Shown in pieces: positions 22,352-31,136 of a stretch of 64,000 nt of DNA; the first letter of the stretch is position 1; every line of letters begins with the position of its first letter. This DNA comes from Cupriavidus laharis (GTDB lineage: Bacteria > Pseudomonadota > Gammaproteobacteria > Burkholderiales > Burkholderiaceae): assembly GCF_914271435.1 (NCBI RefSeq), contig NZ_CAJZAI010000007.1:62001-126000 (forward strand). The letters run 5' to 3'. The notes beneath the pieces were generated by a model. The model made no database searches. It saw only the letters and a program-made list of their open reading frames with translations, and had not been told where the DNA came from. The position numbers were made by a program, and so were the translations under genes.

Positions 22352-23068
22352 TTATTCGCCGAGGTACGCGGCGCGCACCTTCGGATCATCCAGCATCTGC
22401 CTGGCCTCGCCGCTCATCGTGATCAGGCCCGACTCCATCACGTAGCCGCGGTGCGCGGCCTGCAGCGCCAGGCGTGCGTTCTGCTCGACCAGCAGCACGG
22501 TCACGCCCTGCGCCGAGATGTCGCGCACGACTTCGAAGATCTTCTCGACCATGATCGGGGACAAGCCCATAGACGGTTCGTCGAGCAGCAGCAGCCTGGG
22601 CTGGCTCATCAGCGCGCGCGCCATGGCCAGCATCTGCTGCTCGCCGCCGGACATGGTGCCCGCCAGTTGGTTGGCCCGCTCCTTCAGGCGCGGAAAGATG
22701 CCGAACATGCGGTCGACATCGTCCTTGATGCCGGCCTCGTCATTGCGGGTGTAGGCGCCCATCTGCAGGTTTTCGGTGATGGTCATGCGCGCGAACACGC
22801 CGCGGCCTTCCGGCACCATCGCCAGGCCCTGCTTGAGCAGCGCGTAGCTGGGCACGCCCTTGATGGACTTGCCCATGTACTCCACGTCGCCGCCGGCCCA
22901 TCCCTGCAGGCCGGTGACGGCCTTCATGGTGGTGGTCTTGCCGGCGCCGTTGGCGCCGATCAGCGTCACCAGCTCGCCATCCTTGATTTCCAGGTCGATG
23001 CCCTTGACGGCCTGGATGCCGCCGTAGGCAACCTTCAGGCCGGAGATCTTCAGTACTGTCTGTTTCAT
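22352..23068 (-). CDS. livF: branched-chain amino acid ABC transporter ATPase
   Basis: A 238-residue cytoplasmic ATPase of the LivF type, about 20 residues shorter than LivG as usual. Walker A GANGAGKTT is at 38-46, the signature is MSGGEQQMLAMARAL and Walker B is LLLLDEPSMGL. GGAGGACAAGCA precedes the ATG. It is the last gene of livHMGF, 17 nt after livG. With LivG it powers import of leucine, isoleucine, valine or related amino acids. Confidence 0.93.
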   Translation of the reverse strand: MKQTVLKISGLKVAYGGIQAVKGIDLEIKDGELVTLIGANGAGKTTTMKAVTGLQGWAGGDVEYMGKSIKGVPSYALLKQGLAMVPEGRGVFARMTITENLQMGAYTRNDEAGIKDDVDRMFGIFPRLKERANQLAGTMSGGEQQMLAMARALMSQPRLLLLDEPSMGLSPIMVEKIFEVVRDISAQGVTVLLVEQNARLALQAAHRGYVMESGLITMSGEARQMLDDPKVRAAYLGE

Positions 23069-23085
23069 TGCTTGTCCTCCCGCCA

Positions 23086-23862
23086 TCAGTGCGCGGATGC
23101 GCCGAGGTAGGCCTCGATCACGGCGGGGTTGCTCTGCACTTCCTGCGGCAGGCCCTGGGCAATCACCTTGCCATAGTCCAGCACGGTCAGGCGGTTGCAC
23201 AGCCCCATCACCAGCTTCACATCGTGCTCGATCAGCAGGATGGTCTTGCCATCGTTCTTGATCTTCTCGAGCAAGCCGCGCAGCTCCACCTTCTCGGTCG
23301 CGTTCATGCCCGCGGCCGGTTCGTCCAGCGCCAGCAGCTTGGGCTCGGTCGCCAGCGCGCGGGCGATCTCCAGCCGGCGCTGATGGCCGTACGACAGGTT
23401 GCGCGAGGTAAAGTTGGCGTACTTGCCGATACCGACATAGTCCAGCAGGTCATGCGCCATGTCCTCGATGCCCTCTTCCTCGTGGCGTACCGCCGGCGGG
23501 CGGAAGATCGCGCCGAACAGGCCGGCCTTGGAACGCACATGGCGCCCGACCATCACGTTCTCCAGCGCGGTCATGTCGCCAAACAGGCGGATGTTCTGGA
23601 ACGTACGGGCGATGCCGGCCTTGGCCACCTCATGCACGGCGGTCGGCTGGTAGGGCTTGCCGCCCAGCACGAACTCGCCCGAATCCGGCGTGTAGAGGCC
23701 GGTGATCACGTTGAAGAACGTGGTCTTGCCGGCGCCGTTCGGGCCGATCAGGCCATAGATTTCGCCCGGCTTGATCTGCAGGCCCACATCGGACAGCGCC
23801 TGCAGGCCGCCGAAACGCTTGTTGACCCCCTGTACCGACAGGAGGAAATTGTTGTTGCTCAT
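23086..23862 (-). CDS. livG: branched-chain amino acid ABC transporter ATPase
   Basis: A 258-residue ATPase of the LivG type. Walker A GPNGAGKTT is at 40-48, LSYGHQRRLEIARAL is the LivG variant of the signature and ALDEPAAGMN the Walker B region. The ATG at 23862 has AGGAGG 7 nt upstream. It starts 13 nt after livM. Confidence 0.93.
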   Translation of the reverse strand: MSNNNFLLSVQGVNKRFGGLQALSDVGLQIKPGEIYGLIGPNGAGKTTFFNVITGLYTPDSGEFVLGGKPYQPTAVHEVAKAGIARTFQNIRLFGDMTALENVMVGRHVRSKAGLFGAIFRPPAVRHEEEGIEDMAHDLLDYVGIGKYANFTSRNLSYGHQRRLEIARALATEPKLLALDEPAAGMNATEKVELRGLLEKIKNDGKTILLIEHDVKLVMGLCNRLTVLDYGKVIAQGLPQEVQSNPAVIEAYLGASAH

Positions 23863-23875
23863 GTTGTCCTCCTGG

Positions 23876-25033
23876 TCAGAAACGGCCCACGCTGCCCGCA
23901 CGGCGCACCACCGGGCGGTCTTCCTTGCGCGGCGACGGCCAGATGCCTGCCGGGCGATACAGCATGACGCCGACCAGGGCCAGGCCGAACAGCAGCTGGC
24001 GCAGGACTTCGGCATCGACGATCACGTGGCCGAACAGGCCGGTCTGCATCGGCTCGGCCACCACGCGCAGCAGTTCCTGGAATCCGACCAGCAGGATGCC
24101 GCCCAGGATCACGCCCGGGATATGGCCCATGCCGCCCAGCACCACGATGGCCAGCACATAGATCGATTCCCACAGCGTGAACGATTCCGGCGACACGAAG
24201 CCCTGGAACGCGCCGAACACCGCACCCGAGGCGCCGCCGAATGACGCGCCCATGGCAAAGGCCAGCAGCTTGATGTTGCGGGTGTTGATGCCCATCGCCT
24301 TGGCGGCGATCTCGTCTTCGCGGATGGCCACGAAGGCACGGCCAATGCGCGAGTTCTGCAGCCGCAGGCAGACGAACACGATCACGATGACCAGGAACAC
24401 CAGCAGGTAGTAGTACATGAACACCGGCGTGAACTTGAGCCCGAAGATCTCGTGCGACTTCGAGAAATCGAAGCCGAAGATATGGACCGGGTCCACCGCG
24501 GTGATCCCTTTCGGCCCGTTGGTGATGTTCAGCGGGCGATCAAGGTTGTTCATGAAGATGCGGATGATTTCGCCGAAGCCCAGCGTCACGATGGCCAGGT
24601 AGTCACCGCGCAGCTTGAGGGTCGGCGCACCCAGCAGCACGCCGAAGGTGGCCGCCACCAGGATCGCAATTGGCAGCACCCACCACATCGACACGTGCAG
24701 CCCGTGGGGGAACAGCTGATGGATCCACTCGAACTGGTTGGCCAGGTGCGGCGAGCCGAGCAGCGCCATCATGTAGGCGCCGACCGCGTAGAACGCGATG
24801 TAACCCAGGTCGAGCAGGCCGGCGAAGCCCACCACGATGTTCAGGCCCAGCGCCAGCATGATGTACAGCAGCGCGAAGTCGAGCACGCGCACCCAGTAGT
24901 TGCCGCCCAGGGTCTGGACGAAAAACGGGGCGCACAGGGCGATCACCAGGAAGCCCAGCAGCGCGGCCAGGGTCTTCGTCGGGACTTTTGACGGCGCGGC
25001 GACGGCGGCCGTGGATGGAATCGGAGTATTCAT
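23876..25033 (-). CDS. livM: branched-chain amino acid ABC transporter permease
   Basis: A 385-residue inner-membrane permease. About nine to ten hydrophobic segments, with the LivM signature region GLNIVVGFAGLLDLGYIAFYAVGAY broken here into GLNIVVGFAGLLDLG and YIAFYAVGAYM, and RVAIREDE-like AFVAIREDEIAAKAMGIN. It starts 13 nt after livH. It forms the heterodimeric channel with LivH. Confidence 0.92.
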   Translation of the reverse strand: MNTPIPSTAAVAAPSKVPTKTLAALLGFLVIALCAPFFVQTLGGNYWVRVLDFALLYIMLALGLNIVVGFAGLLDLGYIAFYAVGAYMMALLGSPHLANQFEWIHQLFPHGLHVSMWWVLPIAILVAATFGVLLGAPTLKLRGDYLAIVTLGFGEIIRIFMNNLDRPLNITNGPKGITAVDPVHIFGFDFSKSHEIFGLKFTPVFMYYYLLVFLVIVIVFVCLRLQNSRIGRAFVAIREDEIAAKAMGINTRNIKLLAFAMGASFGGASGAVFGAFQGFVSPESFTLWESIYVLAIVVLGGMGHIPGVILGGILLVGFQELLRVVAEPMQTGLFGHVIVDAEVLRQLLFGLALVGVMLYRPAGIWPSPRKEDRPVVRRAGSVGRF

Positions 25034-25046
25034 GGATTCGCTCCCC

Positions 25047-25982
25047 TCAGGCACGGTCAGCCACGCGTTCGCCCATGATGCCGGACGGACGGAACACAAG
25101 TACGGTAATCAGCACAATGAAGGCGAAGACGTCCTGGTAGTTCGAACCGAACACGCCATTGGTCAGGTCGCCGATGTAGCCGGCACCCAGTGCCTCGATC
25201 AGGCCCAGCAGCATGCCGCCCACCATGGCGCCGGCCAGGTTGCCGATGCCGCCCAGCACCGCGGCGGTGAACGCCTTCAGGCCAGGAATGAAGCCCATGT
25301 AGAAGTGGGCGTTGCCATAGTTGGTGGCCATCATCACGCCGGCCAGCGCGGCGAGCGTGGCGCCGATCATGAAGGTCGCGGAAATGACGAAGTTGGGGTT
25401 CACGCCCATCAGGCCGGCCACCTTCTGGTTTTCGGCGGTAGCGCGCATGGCGCGGCCGAGCTTGGTGCGGTTGACCAGGGCCAGCAGGCCGGCCATGACC
25501 ATCACGGCCAGGCCGATGATGACGATTTCCTTGCCGGTGATGGTGGCGCCGGTCGCGCCGATGTCGATCGGGTCGGAAGGCAGCAGCTGCGGGAAGGTCA
25601 GCGGGTTGCGCGACCAGATCAGCATGCCAGCCGTCTGGAGGATGATGGAAACCCCGATGGCGGTGATCAGCGGGGCCAGGCGCGGCGCATTGCGCAGCGG
25701 CCGGTAGGCGATCCGCTCGATGGAATAGGCCAGTACTGCACAGACCGGCATGGCGACAAAGGTGGCAATCACCAGCGTCAGCCACTCGGGCAGGCCGGGG
25801 GCAAATTTCTGCAGCCCCAGGATCGCTGACAAAGCGGTCAGCGCGCCAATCATCAGGACGTCGCCGTGGGCGAAGTTGATGATGCCCAGAATGCCGTAGA
25901 CCATGGTGTAGCCCAGTGCGATCAGCGCATAGATGCTGCCGAGCACCAGACCGTTCACGATCTGCTGGATAAAGATATCCAT
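25047..25982 (-). CDS. livH: branched-chain amino acid ABC transporter permease
   Basis: A 311-residue inner-membrane permease with the LivH N-terminus (QQIVNGLVLGSIYALIALGY) and the NFAHGDVLMIGA motif. It is the first gene after the intergenic terminator that follows livK, so it is probably expressed by partial read-through at a lower level than the receptor. Confidence 0.93.
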   Translation of the reverse strand: MDIFIQQIVNGLVLGSIYALIALGYTMVYGILGIINFAHGDVLMIGALTALSAILGLQKFAPGLPEWLTLVIATFVAMPVCAVLAYSIERIAYRPLRNAPRLAPLITAIGVSIILQTAGMLIWSRNPLTFPQLLPSDPIDIGATGATITGKEIVIIGLAVMVMAGLLALVNRTKLGRAMRATAENQKVAGLMGVNPNFVISATFMIGATLAALAGVMMATNYGNAHFYMGFIPGLKAFTAAVLGGIGNLAGAMVGGMLLGLIEALGAGYIGDLTNGVFGSNYQDVFAFIVLITVLVFRPSGIMGERVADRA

Positions 25983-26134
25983 GAAAACTCCTGCTTCAGT
26001 CCCGGTTCTTGCGGCATGGTGTAGATGCCGGACGGACCATGGTGTGAGATGGGTATGTAGGTGTGGTTGGTTTGCTGGTAAGCGGCCTGCCCTGCTCCAT
26101 CCATGGTAAGGATGCTTCTACATTAGGCGAGGCT

Positions 26135-26172
26135 AAAAAGAACGGCACCGCAAAATACTCACGGTGCCGTTC
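26135..26172 (-). terminator. intrinsic terminator between livK and livH
   Basis: An 11-bp perfect stem (GAACGGCACCG/CGGTGCCGTTC, 26140-26172) is followed on the minus strand by TTTTT. It lies 21 nt after the livK stop. Termination here would give a receptor-only mRNA and a minority full-length livKHMGF mRNA, the usual stoichiometric control of binding-protein operons. Confidence 0.88.
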
Positions 26173-26193
26173 GGATGGGCCGGTAAGCCCGAA

Positions 26194-27396
26194 TTACATC
26201 TTCACGACGTCGAGGACGGACTTCTTCTTGTCCTTGTACTCGTACAGCGTGATGGTGCCTTCCTTCATGTCGCCCTTCTCGTCGAAGGCGATGTTGCCGA
26301 TCACGCCCTTGTAGTTGGTCTTGGGCATTTCCGCCAGGATGGCAGCCGGCTCGACCGAGTTGGCGCGCTTCATGGCGTCCACGATGACCATCACGGCGTC
26401 ATACGTGAACGGTGCATAGATCTGCACCGGCGCGTTGAAGCGGGCTTCGTAGCGCTTCTGGAAGTCGGCGCCGTTCTCCATCTTCGACAGGGCCAGGCCT
26501 GCCTCCGAGCAGATGATGTTGGTGATCGCGTCGCCGGCCAGTTCGGCCACCTTGTCGGTGCACACGCCATCGCCGCCGACGATCTTGGCGCCGATGCCGA
26601 GTTCCTTGGCTTGCTTGGCGAACGGGCCACCGGTGGCGTCCATGCCGCCATACATGATGACGTCAGGCTTCTTGCCCTTGATCTTGGTCAGAATGGCCTT
26701 GAAGTCCGTGGCCTTGTCGTTGGTGGCTTCGCGCGCCACCACGTTCACGCCGGCCGCCTTGGCGGTCTTCTCGAACTCGTCGGCCAGGCCCTTGCCGTAG
26801 GCGGTGGCGTCGTCGACGATCGCCACGTTCTTGGCATGCAGCGTCTTGGCAGCGTAGTTGGCCAGCGCCGGACCCTGCTGGGCGTCGGTGGCGACCACGC
26901 GGTAGGTCGTCTTGAAGCCCTGCTTGGTGTAGTCGGGGTTGGTCGACGACGGGGAGATCTGCACGATGCCGGCATCGCTGTAGATCTTCGAGGCCGGGAT
27001 CGAGGTGCCCGAGTTCAGGTGGCCGACCACGGCCACGACCTTGGCATCGACCAGCTTCTGGGCGACGGCGGTGCCGGTCTTCGGATCCGCAGCGTCGTCT
27101 TCGCCGACCAGTTCCAGCTTGATCTTCTTGCCGCCGATCTCGAGGCCGGTCTTGTTGACTTCTTCCACGGCAAGGCGGGCGCCGTTTTCGTTGTCCTTGC
27201 CAAGGTGGGCGATACCGCCGGTCAGCGGAGCCGCATGGCCGATCTTGACGACGACTTCACCGCCACCCGCGGCCGGGGCGGCCGCCGCCGGAGCCGATGC
27301 CGACGGTTCAGCCGGCTTTTCTTCTTTCTTGCCGCAAGCTGCAACGAGCGCCACTGCGGCCGCAATCGGCAGAATCTTGGCAAACGTGATTTGCAT
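26194..27396 (-). CDS. livK: branched-chain amino acid ABC transporter substrate-binding lipoprotein
   Basis: A 400-residue type I periplasmic binding protein. The N-terminus ends in VALVAACGKK (Cys21), a lipobox, so this receptor is predicted to be lipid-anchored rather than free, and is followed by an Ala/Pro-rich tether (about residues 28-46). VVVKIGHAAPLTGGIAHLGKD opens the mature domain (written here as VVVKIGHAAPLTGG and IAHLGKD). AGGAGATCACTC precedes the ATG at 27396. The ligand is likely Leu/Ile/Val, but this family also binds other amino acids and amides. Confidence 0.9.
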   Translation of the reverse strand: MQITFAKILPIAAAVALVAACGKKEEKPAEPSASAPAAAAPAAGGGEVVVKIGHAAPLTGGIAHLGKDNENGARLAVEEVNKTGLEIGGKKIKLELVGEDDAADPKTGTAVAQKLVDAKVVAVVGHLNSGTSIPASKIYSDAGIVQISPSSTNPDYTKQGFKTTYRVVATDAQQGPALANYAAKTLHAKNVAIVDDATAYGKGLADEFEKTAKAAGVNVVAREATNDKATDFKAILTKIKGKKPDVIMYGGMDATGGPFAKQAKELGIGAKIVGGDGVCTDKVAELAGDAITNIICSEAGLALSKMENGADFQKRYEARFNAPVQIYAPFTYDAVMVIVDAMKRANSVEPAAILAEMPKTNYKGVIGNIAFDEKGDMKEGTITLYEYKDKKKSVLDVVKM

Positions 27397-27470
27397 GAGT
27401 GATCTCCTGGGATTCACAAAACAGGGATTTGCGGCGCCTCCCGGACGCCTCCCTGAACCGCCTTTGTTTA

Positions 27471-27519
27471 GTTTCAATTTGAAACGCGCGCATTGTATCC
27501 CCTTTCTTCGGCGATGCAA
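27471..27519 (-). promoter_or_regulatory. livK promoter with palindromic operator at the start site
   Basis: On the minus strand TTGCAT (27514-27519) and TACAAT (27492-27497) are 16 nt apart. Just downstream, over the predicted start of transcription, lies the palindrome GTTTCAATTTGAAAC (27471-27485), a likely operator for an unidentified repressor. Confidence 0.65.
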
Positions 27520-27563
27520 TACGCGACGCAACAACCTGAACGAATTACCCGCCAAATGAGCTA

Positions 27564-27599
27564 GGGAATTTCCCCAATGCACAGATTGGGGCAATTCCC
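27564..27599. repeat. long inverted repeat upstream of the liv promoter
   Basis: GGGAATT-T-CCCCAAT and ATTGGGG-C-AATTCCC form a 15-position inverted repeat with one mismatch and a 6-nt centre. It has no T-run and sits about 45 bp upstream of the livK -35 box. The remaining DNA from 27600 to 28006 is AT-richer than its surroundings and contains no gene I can support. Confidence 0.6.
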
Positions 27600-28006
27600 G
27601 GTCATCTGGCGGCGCCGTCACCATCGCTTACAAGAACCGTGCCTGCTTCCTGTCTCCCATCGAAATATGCACGCCTGGTGCCACGCATAATCCATCTGTA
27701 TTAATTAGGCGTTTCATTCCAAAACCCCTGCACCAATCTCTAATGTGCAGAATGTAGCGCCGCACCATAATAGGGAAAACCCCAGTCACGGGGATTACCC
27801 TTATTTGTCTGCTTGCGTCGACAGGTAAGTAATGGCCGCACCTTATCGGAGCATATTCCCCGTGGGATTGCGGAATTATCGTTGTGACGATAAAAGCATC
27901 CAACCTGTCATGGCGGAATGTCCGTACGCCCGCGCACGCAAAGTGCGGGAAGATCAGAAGCGAATACAGGAAAGGGGCGCCGCCGGACGCGGCGCCAGGA
28001 GACAGG

Positions 28007-28981
28007 TCAGGCGGTAACGCCGGCAGTCGGGGCGGCCTGCAGGCCGCGCGGAAGCGGGAAGGCCATGTTTTCCTCGATACCCGCCAGGGCGCGCACGTGG
28101 CGAGCGCCGAGTTCGCGCAGGCGCGCGACGATGGACTGGGCGAGTTCCTCGGGCGCCGAAGCCCCCGCGGTCAGGCCGATACGCCGCTTGCCGGCGACCC
28201 ATTCCGGACGCACCTGCTCGGGCGCATCCACCATATAGGCCGGCACGCCAAGGCGCGCGGCCAGTTCGCGCAGCCGGTTCGAGTTGGAACTGTTGGGACT
28301 GCCCACCACGATTACCACCTCGACCTGGGGCGCCATGAACTTCACGGCATCCTGGCGGTTCTGCGTGGCATAGCAGATGTCCTGCTTCTTGGGCTCGCGG
28401 ATCAGCGGGAAGCGCGCCTTGAGTGCGTCCACGATCTCGAGGGTCTCATCCACGGACAGCGTGGTCTGCGTCACGTACGCGAGGCGCGCCGGATCGGCCA
28501 CCACCAGCCCGGCGACGTCCGCGACCGACTCGACCAGCAGCATGCCGCCTTCGGCCTGCCCCATCGTGCCCTCGACTTCCGGATGCCCGCGGTGGCCGAT
28601 CATGATGATCTCGCAGCCCTCCGTACGCATCTTGCCCACCTCCACATGGACCTTGGTCACCAGCGGGCAGGTCGCGTCGAACACGTTGAGACCGCGCGCT
28701 GCGGCATCGGCACGGACCTCCTTGGACACCCCATGGGCACTGAAGATGACGGTAGCGCCAGCAGGCACCTCGTCCAGCTCGTGCACGAACACGGCGCCCT
28801 TGCGGCGCAGGTCGGCGACGACGTAAGCGTTATGGACGATCTCGTGGCGTACGTAGATCGGCGCCCCGAAGCGCGCCAGCGCGCGCTCGACGATCTCGAT
28901 GGCGCGGTCGACGCCGGCGCAGAAGCCGCGCGGCTGCGCCATCAGGATCTCGGCATCGGGTGCGGTAGTCAGGTCAGGCAT
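28007..28981 (-). CDS. ispH: 4-hydroxy-3-methylbut-2-enyl diphosphate reductase
   Basis: A 324-residue iron-sulfur enzyme making IPP and DMAPP in the last step of the MEP isoprenoid pathway. The three cluster cysteines are Cys21 ([12 protein letters not shown]), Cys105 (FDATCPLV) and Cys203 ([11 protein letters not shown]). Full-length. It follows fkpB by 28 nt on the same strand; the fkpB-ispH pairing is widespread in proteobacteria. Confidence 0.96.
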   Translation of the reverse strand: MPDLTTAPDAEILMAQPRGFCAGVDRAIEIVERALARFGAPIYVRHEIVHNAYVVADLRRKGAVFVHELDEVPAGATVIFSAHGVSKEVRADAAARGLNVFDATCPLVTKVHVEVGKMRTEGCEIIMIGHRGHPEVEGTMGQAEGGMLLVESVADVAGLVVADPARLAYVTQTTLSVDETLEIVDALKARFPLIREPKKQDICYATQNRQDAVKFMAPQVEVVIVVGSPNSSNSNRLRELAARLGVPAYMVDAPEQVRPEWVAGKRRIGLTAGASAPEELAQSIVARLRELGARHVRALAGIEENMAFPLPRGLQAAPTAGVTA

Positions 28982-29009
28982 GCTGCAATGTCAGGACAGG
29001 GAAGCGCAA

Positions 29010-29498
29010 TCAGAGGATCCCAATCAGCTGCACGTCGAACAGGATGGTCTGCCCGGCCAGCGGATGGTTGAAGTCGAACAGCGCCGCGGTGTCGCCGATC
29101 TCCTTGAGGACGCCCGCATACTTGCCGCCGCTGGGCGCGTTGAATTCCACCAGGTCGCCCGCGCTGTAGTCTTCCTCGAACGAGCTGTTCTCGCGCAGCG
29201 TGGCGAGCGATACCCACTGCAGCAGCTCCGGGTTGCGCGGGCCGAACGCCTGCTCGGGAGCCAGACGGTAAGTCATGCGCTCGCCCTCGGGCATGCCGAG
29301 CAGCGCCTGCTCCAGGGTCGGGGCGAGTTGCCCCTGGCCAAGCAGCAGCGTGGCAGGTTTTTCCTCGAACGTGCTGACGACTTCGGTGCCGTTTTCGAGA
29401 GAGATGCTGTAGTGCAGAGTCAGGAAGGAGTCGGCCCGGACCGTCTTGCGGCCAGCAGCACCGCCGTCGGCTTCCGACGCAAATGTTTGCAAATTCAT
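29010..29498 (-). CDS. fkpB: FKBP-type peptidyl-prolyl cis-trans isomerase (SlpA/FkpB-like)
   Basis: A 162-residue cytoplasmic FKBP with an IF (insert-in-flap) domain, similar to SlpA/FkpB. SFLTLHYSISLENG opens the FKBP core and LGMPEGERMTYRLAPEQAFG leads into the flap. There is no signal peptide. The N-terminal 20 residues are variable. Co-transcribed with ispH. Confidence 0.88.
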   Translation of the reverse strand: MNLQTFASEADGGAAGRKTVRADSFLTLHYSISLENGTEVVSTFEEKPATLLLGQGQLAPTLEQALLGMPEGERMTYRLAPEQAFGPRNPELLQWVSLATLRENSSFEEDYSAGDLVEFNAPSGGKYAGVLKEIGDTAALFDFNHPLAGQTILFDVQLIGIL

Positions 29499-29552
29499 GG
29501 GTGATCAACCGGTTAGCAACCCGTATTGTATTCGACTGGGCCACCTGCCGCC

Positions 29553-29640
29553 CTGCCTATCCACCCCTGCCCGGCCCAACCCCATCCGACTCGACCTAAC
29601 CCCACGCGTCTCCAACCGACCTCCCCATCCCAAGACTCCC
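29553..29640 (+). other. C-rich, G-poor tract upstream of radC
   Basis: About 90 nt directly before radC are strongly C-rich and G-poor on the plus strand, with repeated ACCCC/AACCCC/GACCT units. The transcript would have the cytosine-over-guanosine bias of Rho utilisation sites. No gene is present. The unit repeats are imperfect, so slippage may have built the tract. Confidence 0.4.
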
Positions 29641-29645
29641 GAGAC

Positions 29646-30332
29646 ATGAGCATCGCAAACTGGCCCGCCTGCGAGCGGCCCCGAGAAAAACTGCAGGAAT
29701 GTGGCGCCGCCGCGCTGTCAGACGCTGAACTGCTGGCGGTGTTCCTGCGCGTGGGCGCGACCGGCAAGAGCGCGGTGGAGCTGGCGCGCGACCTGATGGT
29801 GTGCTTCGGCTCGCTCACGCGCCTGTTCTCCGCCGATGCACGAGCCGTCCTGGGCATCAAGGGCATGGGTGAAGCCAAGTACACGCAGCTGCAGGCGGTG
29901 CCCGAACTGGCACGCCGCATGCTGGCTGAGTCGCTGCAAACGCCAAGCGGCCTCGATTCCCCCGCCGCAGTCCGCGGCTACCTGCGCCTGACGCTGGCTC
30001 CGCTCGCCCATGAGGTCTTTGTCTGCCTGTTCCTGGACACGCGCAACCGCATGATCGCGAGCGAGGAGCTGTTCCGCGGCACGCTGAACCAGACCGCCGT
30101 CTACCCGCGGGAAGTGGCGCGCCGGGCACTGGCGCACAATGCGGCCAGCGTCATCGTCGCGCACAACCACCCTTCCGGCTGTTGCACGCCGAGCCAGAGC
30201 GATGTACAGATGACCCGCATGCTGGCGCGCGCACTCGATCTGATCGACGTCCGGCTGCTGGACCACTTTGTCGTGGCGGGCACTCACGTCCACTCTTTCG
30301 CCGAACACGGACAATTGAAGACCGTCACGTGA
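29646..30332 (+). CDS. radC: RadC-family JAB/MPN-domain protein
   Basis: A 228-residue RadC protein. An N-terminal helix-hairpin-helix region (about 20-95, [20 protein letters not shown]) is followed by the MPN+ metalloprotease-like domain with the JAMM motif: His173 and His175 in AHNHPSG and Asp186 in TPSQSD. The historical link to recombination repair is doubtful and the biochemical role of RadC is unknown. The ATG at 29646 follows a non-coding C-rich tract and has no clear Shine-Dalgarno. Confidence 0.92.
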   Translation: MSIANWPACERPREKLQECGAAALSDAELLAVFLRVGATGKSAVELARDLMVCFGSLTRLFSADARAVLGIKGMGEAKYTQLQAVPELARRMLAESLQTPSGLDSPAAVRGYLRLTLAPLAHEVFVCLFLDTRNRMIASEELFRGTLNQTAVYPREVARRALAHNAASVIVAHNHPSGCCTPSQSDVQMTRMLARALDLIDVRLLDHFVVAGTHVHSFAEHGQLKTVT

Positions 30333-30381
30333 TGCGTACGGCACGGCGACATGGGTATACAACGCGAGAGCACCGAAAGCA

Positions 30382-30411
30382 TTGATTCGCCGGTGGTTTC
30401 CAGTCTATAAT
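30382..30411 (+). promoter_or_regulatory. rpmB-rpmG promoter
   Basis: TTGATT (30382-30387), an 18-nt spacer and the consensus TATAAT (30406-30411) precede rpmB, predicting a leader of about 95 nt. The -10 is followed by GC, as at the ribF promoter. Confidence 0.75.
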
Positions 30412-30512
30412 GCACGTTTTGCTGAAGTCTCATCCGCTGCAGTCCGGGCCCGTGCGCCTTTTGTTGATCTGTTGCGAACATTGTCCACGAATAGAAGAGT
30501 TAGGAGTGCTTC

Positions 30513-30746
30513 ATGGCACGCGTCTGTCAAGTGACCGGGAAAGCGCCGATGGTCGGCAACAACGTTTCCCACGCAAACAACAAGACCAAGCGCCGTTTTC
30601 TGCCCAACCTGCAGAATCGTCGTTTCTTTGTTGAATCGGAAAACCGCTGGGTGAGCCTGCGCGTCTCGAACGCCGGCCTGCGCCTGATCGACAAGAAAGG
30701 CATCGACTCCGTGCTCGCCGACCTGCGCGCACGTGGCGAAGTCTAA
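30513..30746 (+). CDS. rpmB: 50S ribosomal protein L28
   Basis: A 77-residue basic ribosomal protein. [20 protein letters not shown] and the following [13 protein letters not shown] are diagnostic for L28. A TAGGAG ribosome site precedes the ATG. It forms the usual operon with rpmG. Confidence 0.98.
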   Translation: MARVCQVTGKAPMVGNNVSHANNKTKRRFLPNLQNRRFFVESENRWVSLRVSNAGLRLIDKKGIDSVLADLRARGEV

Positions 30747-30759
30747 TTAGGAGTACATC

Positions 30760-30930
30760 ATGGCAAGCAAGGGCGGCCGCGACAAGATCAAGCTGGAATC
30801 GACCGCAGGTACCGGTCATTTCTACACCACCACCAAGAACAAGCGCACCATGCCGGAAAAGATGGAGATCATGAAGTTTGATCCCGTCGCCCGCAAGCAC
30901 GTCGCTTACAAGGAAACCAAGATCAAGTAA
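30760..30930 (+). CDS. rpmG: 50S ribosomal protein L33
   Basis: A 56-residue basic protein ([20 protein letters not shown] at the N-terminus; ends in KETKIK), full-length for L33. TTAGGAG overlaps the rpmB stop region and precedes the ATG by 7 nt. There is no CxxC pair, so this is the zinc-free form of L33. Confidence 0.97.
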   Translation: MASKGGRDKIKLESTAGTGHFYTTTKNKRTMPEKMEIMKFDPVARKHVAYKETKIK

Positions 30931-30953
30931 TTGATCCAGGTTTCAGCCAGAAG

Positions 30954-30983
30954 GCCCCGCAACTGCGGGGCTTTTTGTTTTTG
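30954..30983 (+). terminator. rpmB-rpmG intrinsic terminator
   Basis: GCCCCGC-AACT-GCGGGGC followed by TTTTTGTTTTTG, 24 nt after the rpmG stop. Confidence 0.95.
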
Positions 30984-31136
30984 TGGCTTCCACGCGGCTT
31001 GCAGCTGGTGCCACGGCCAACGGCAGTGCGATTGGCGCCTGCGCCTGCGATTGCACTGATGCATGAGGGCACACCCGGGTGTAGACTTTCCAGCTTTCCC
31101 CCAATGCCGCGCCGCCGCGCGGGCAACTCCTGCACC

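Noticed and set aside
27628-27903. 91-codon minus-strand frame upstream of livK
   Set aside because: No recognisable domain, no ribosome site, and it lies in the AT-rich intergenic region.
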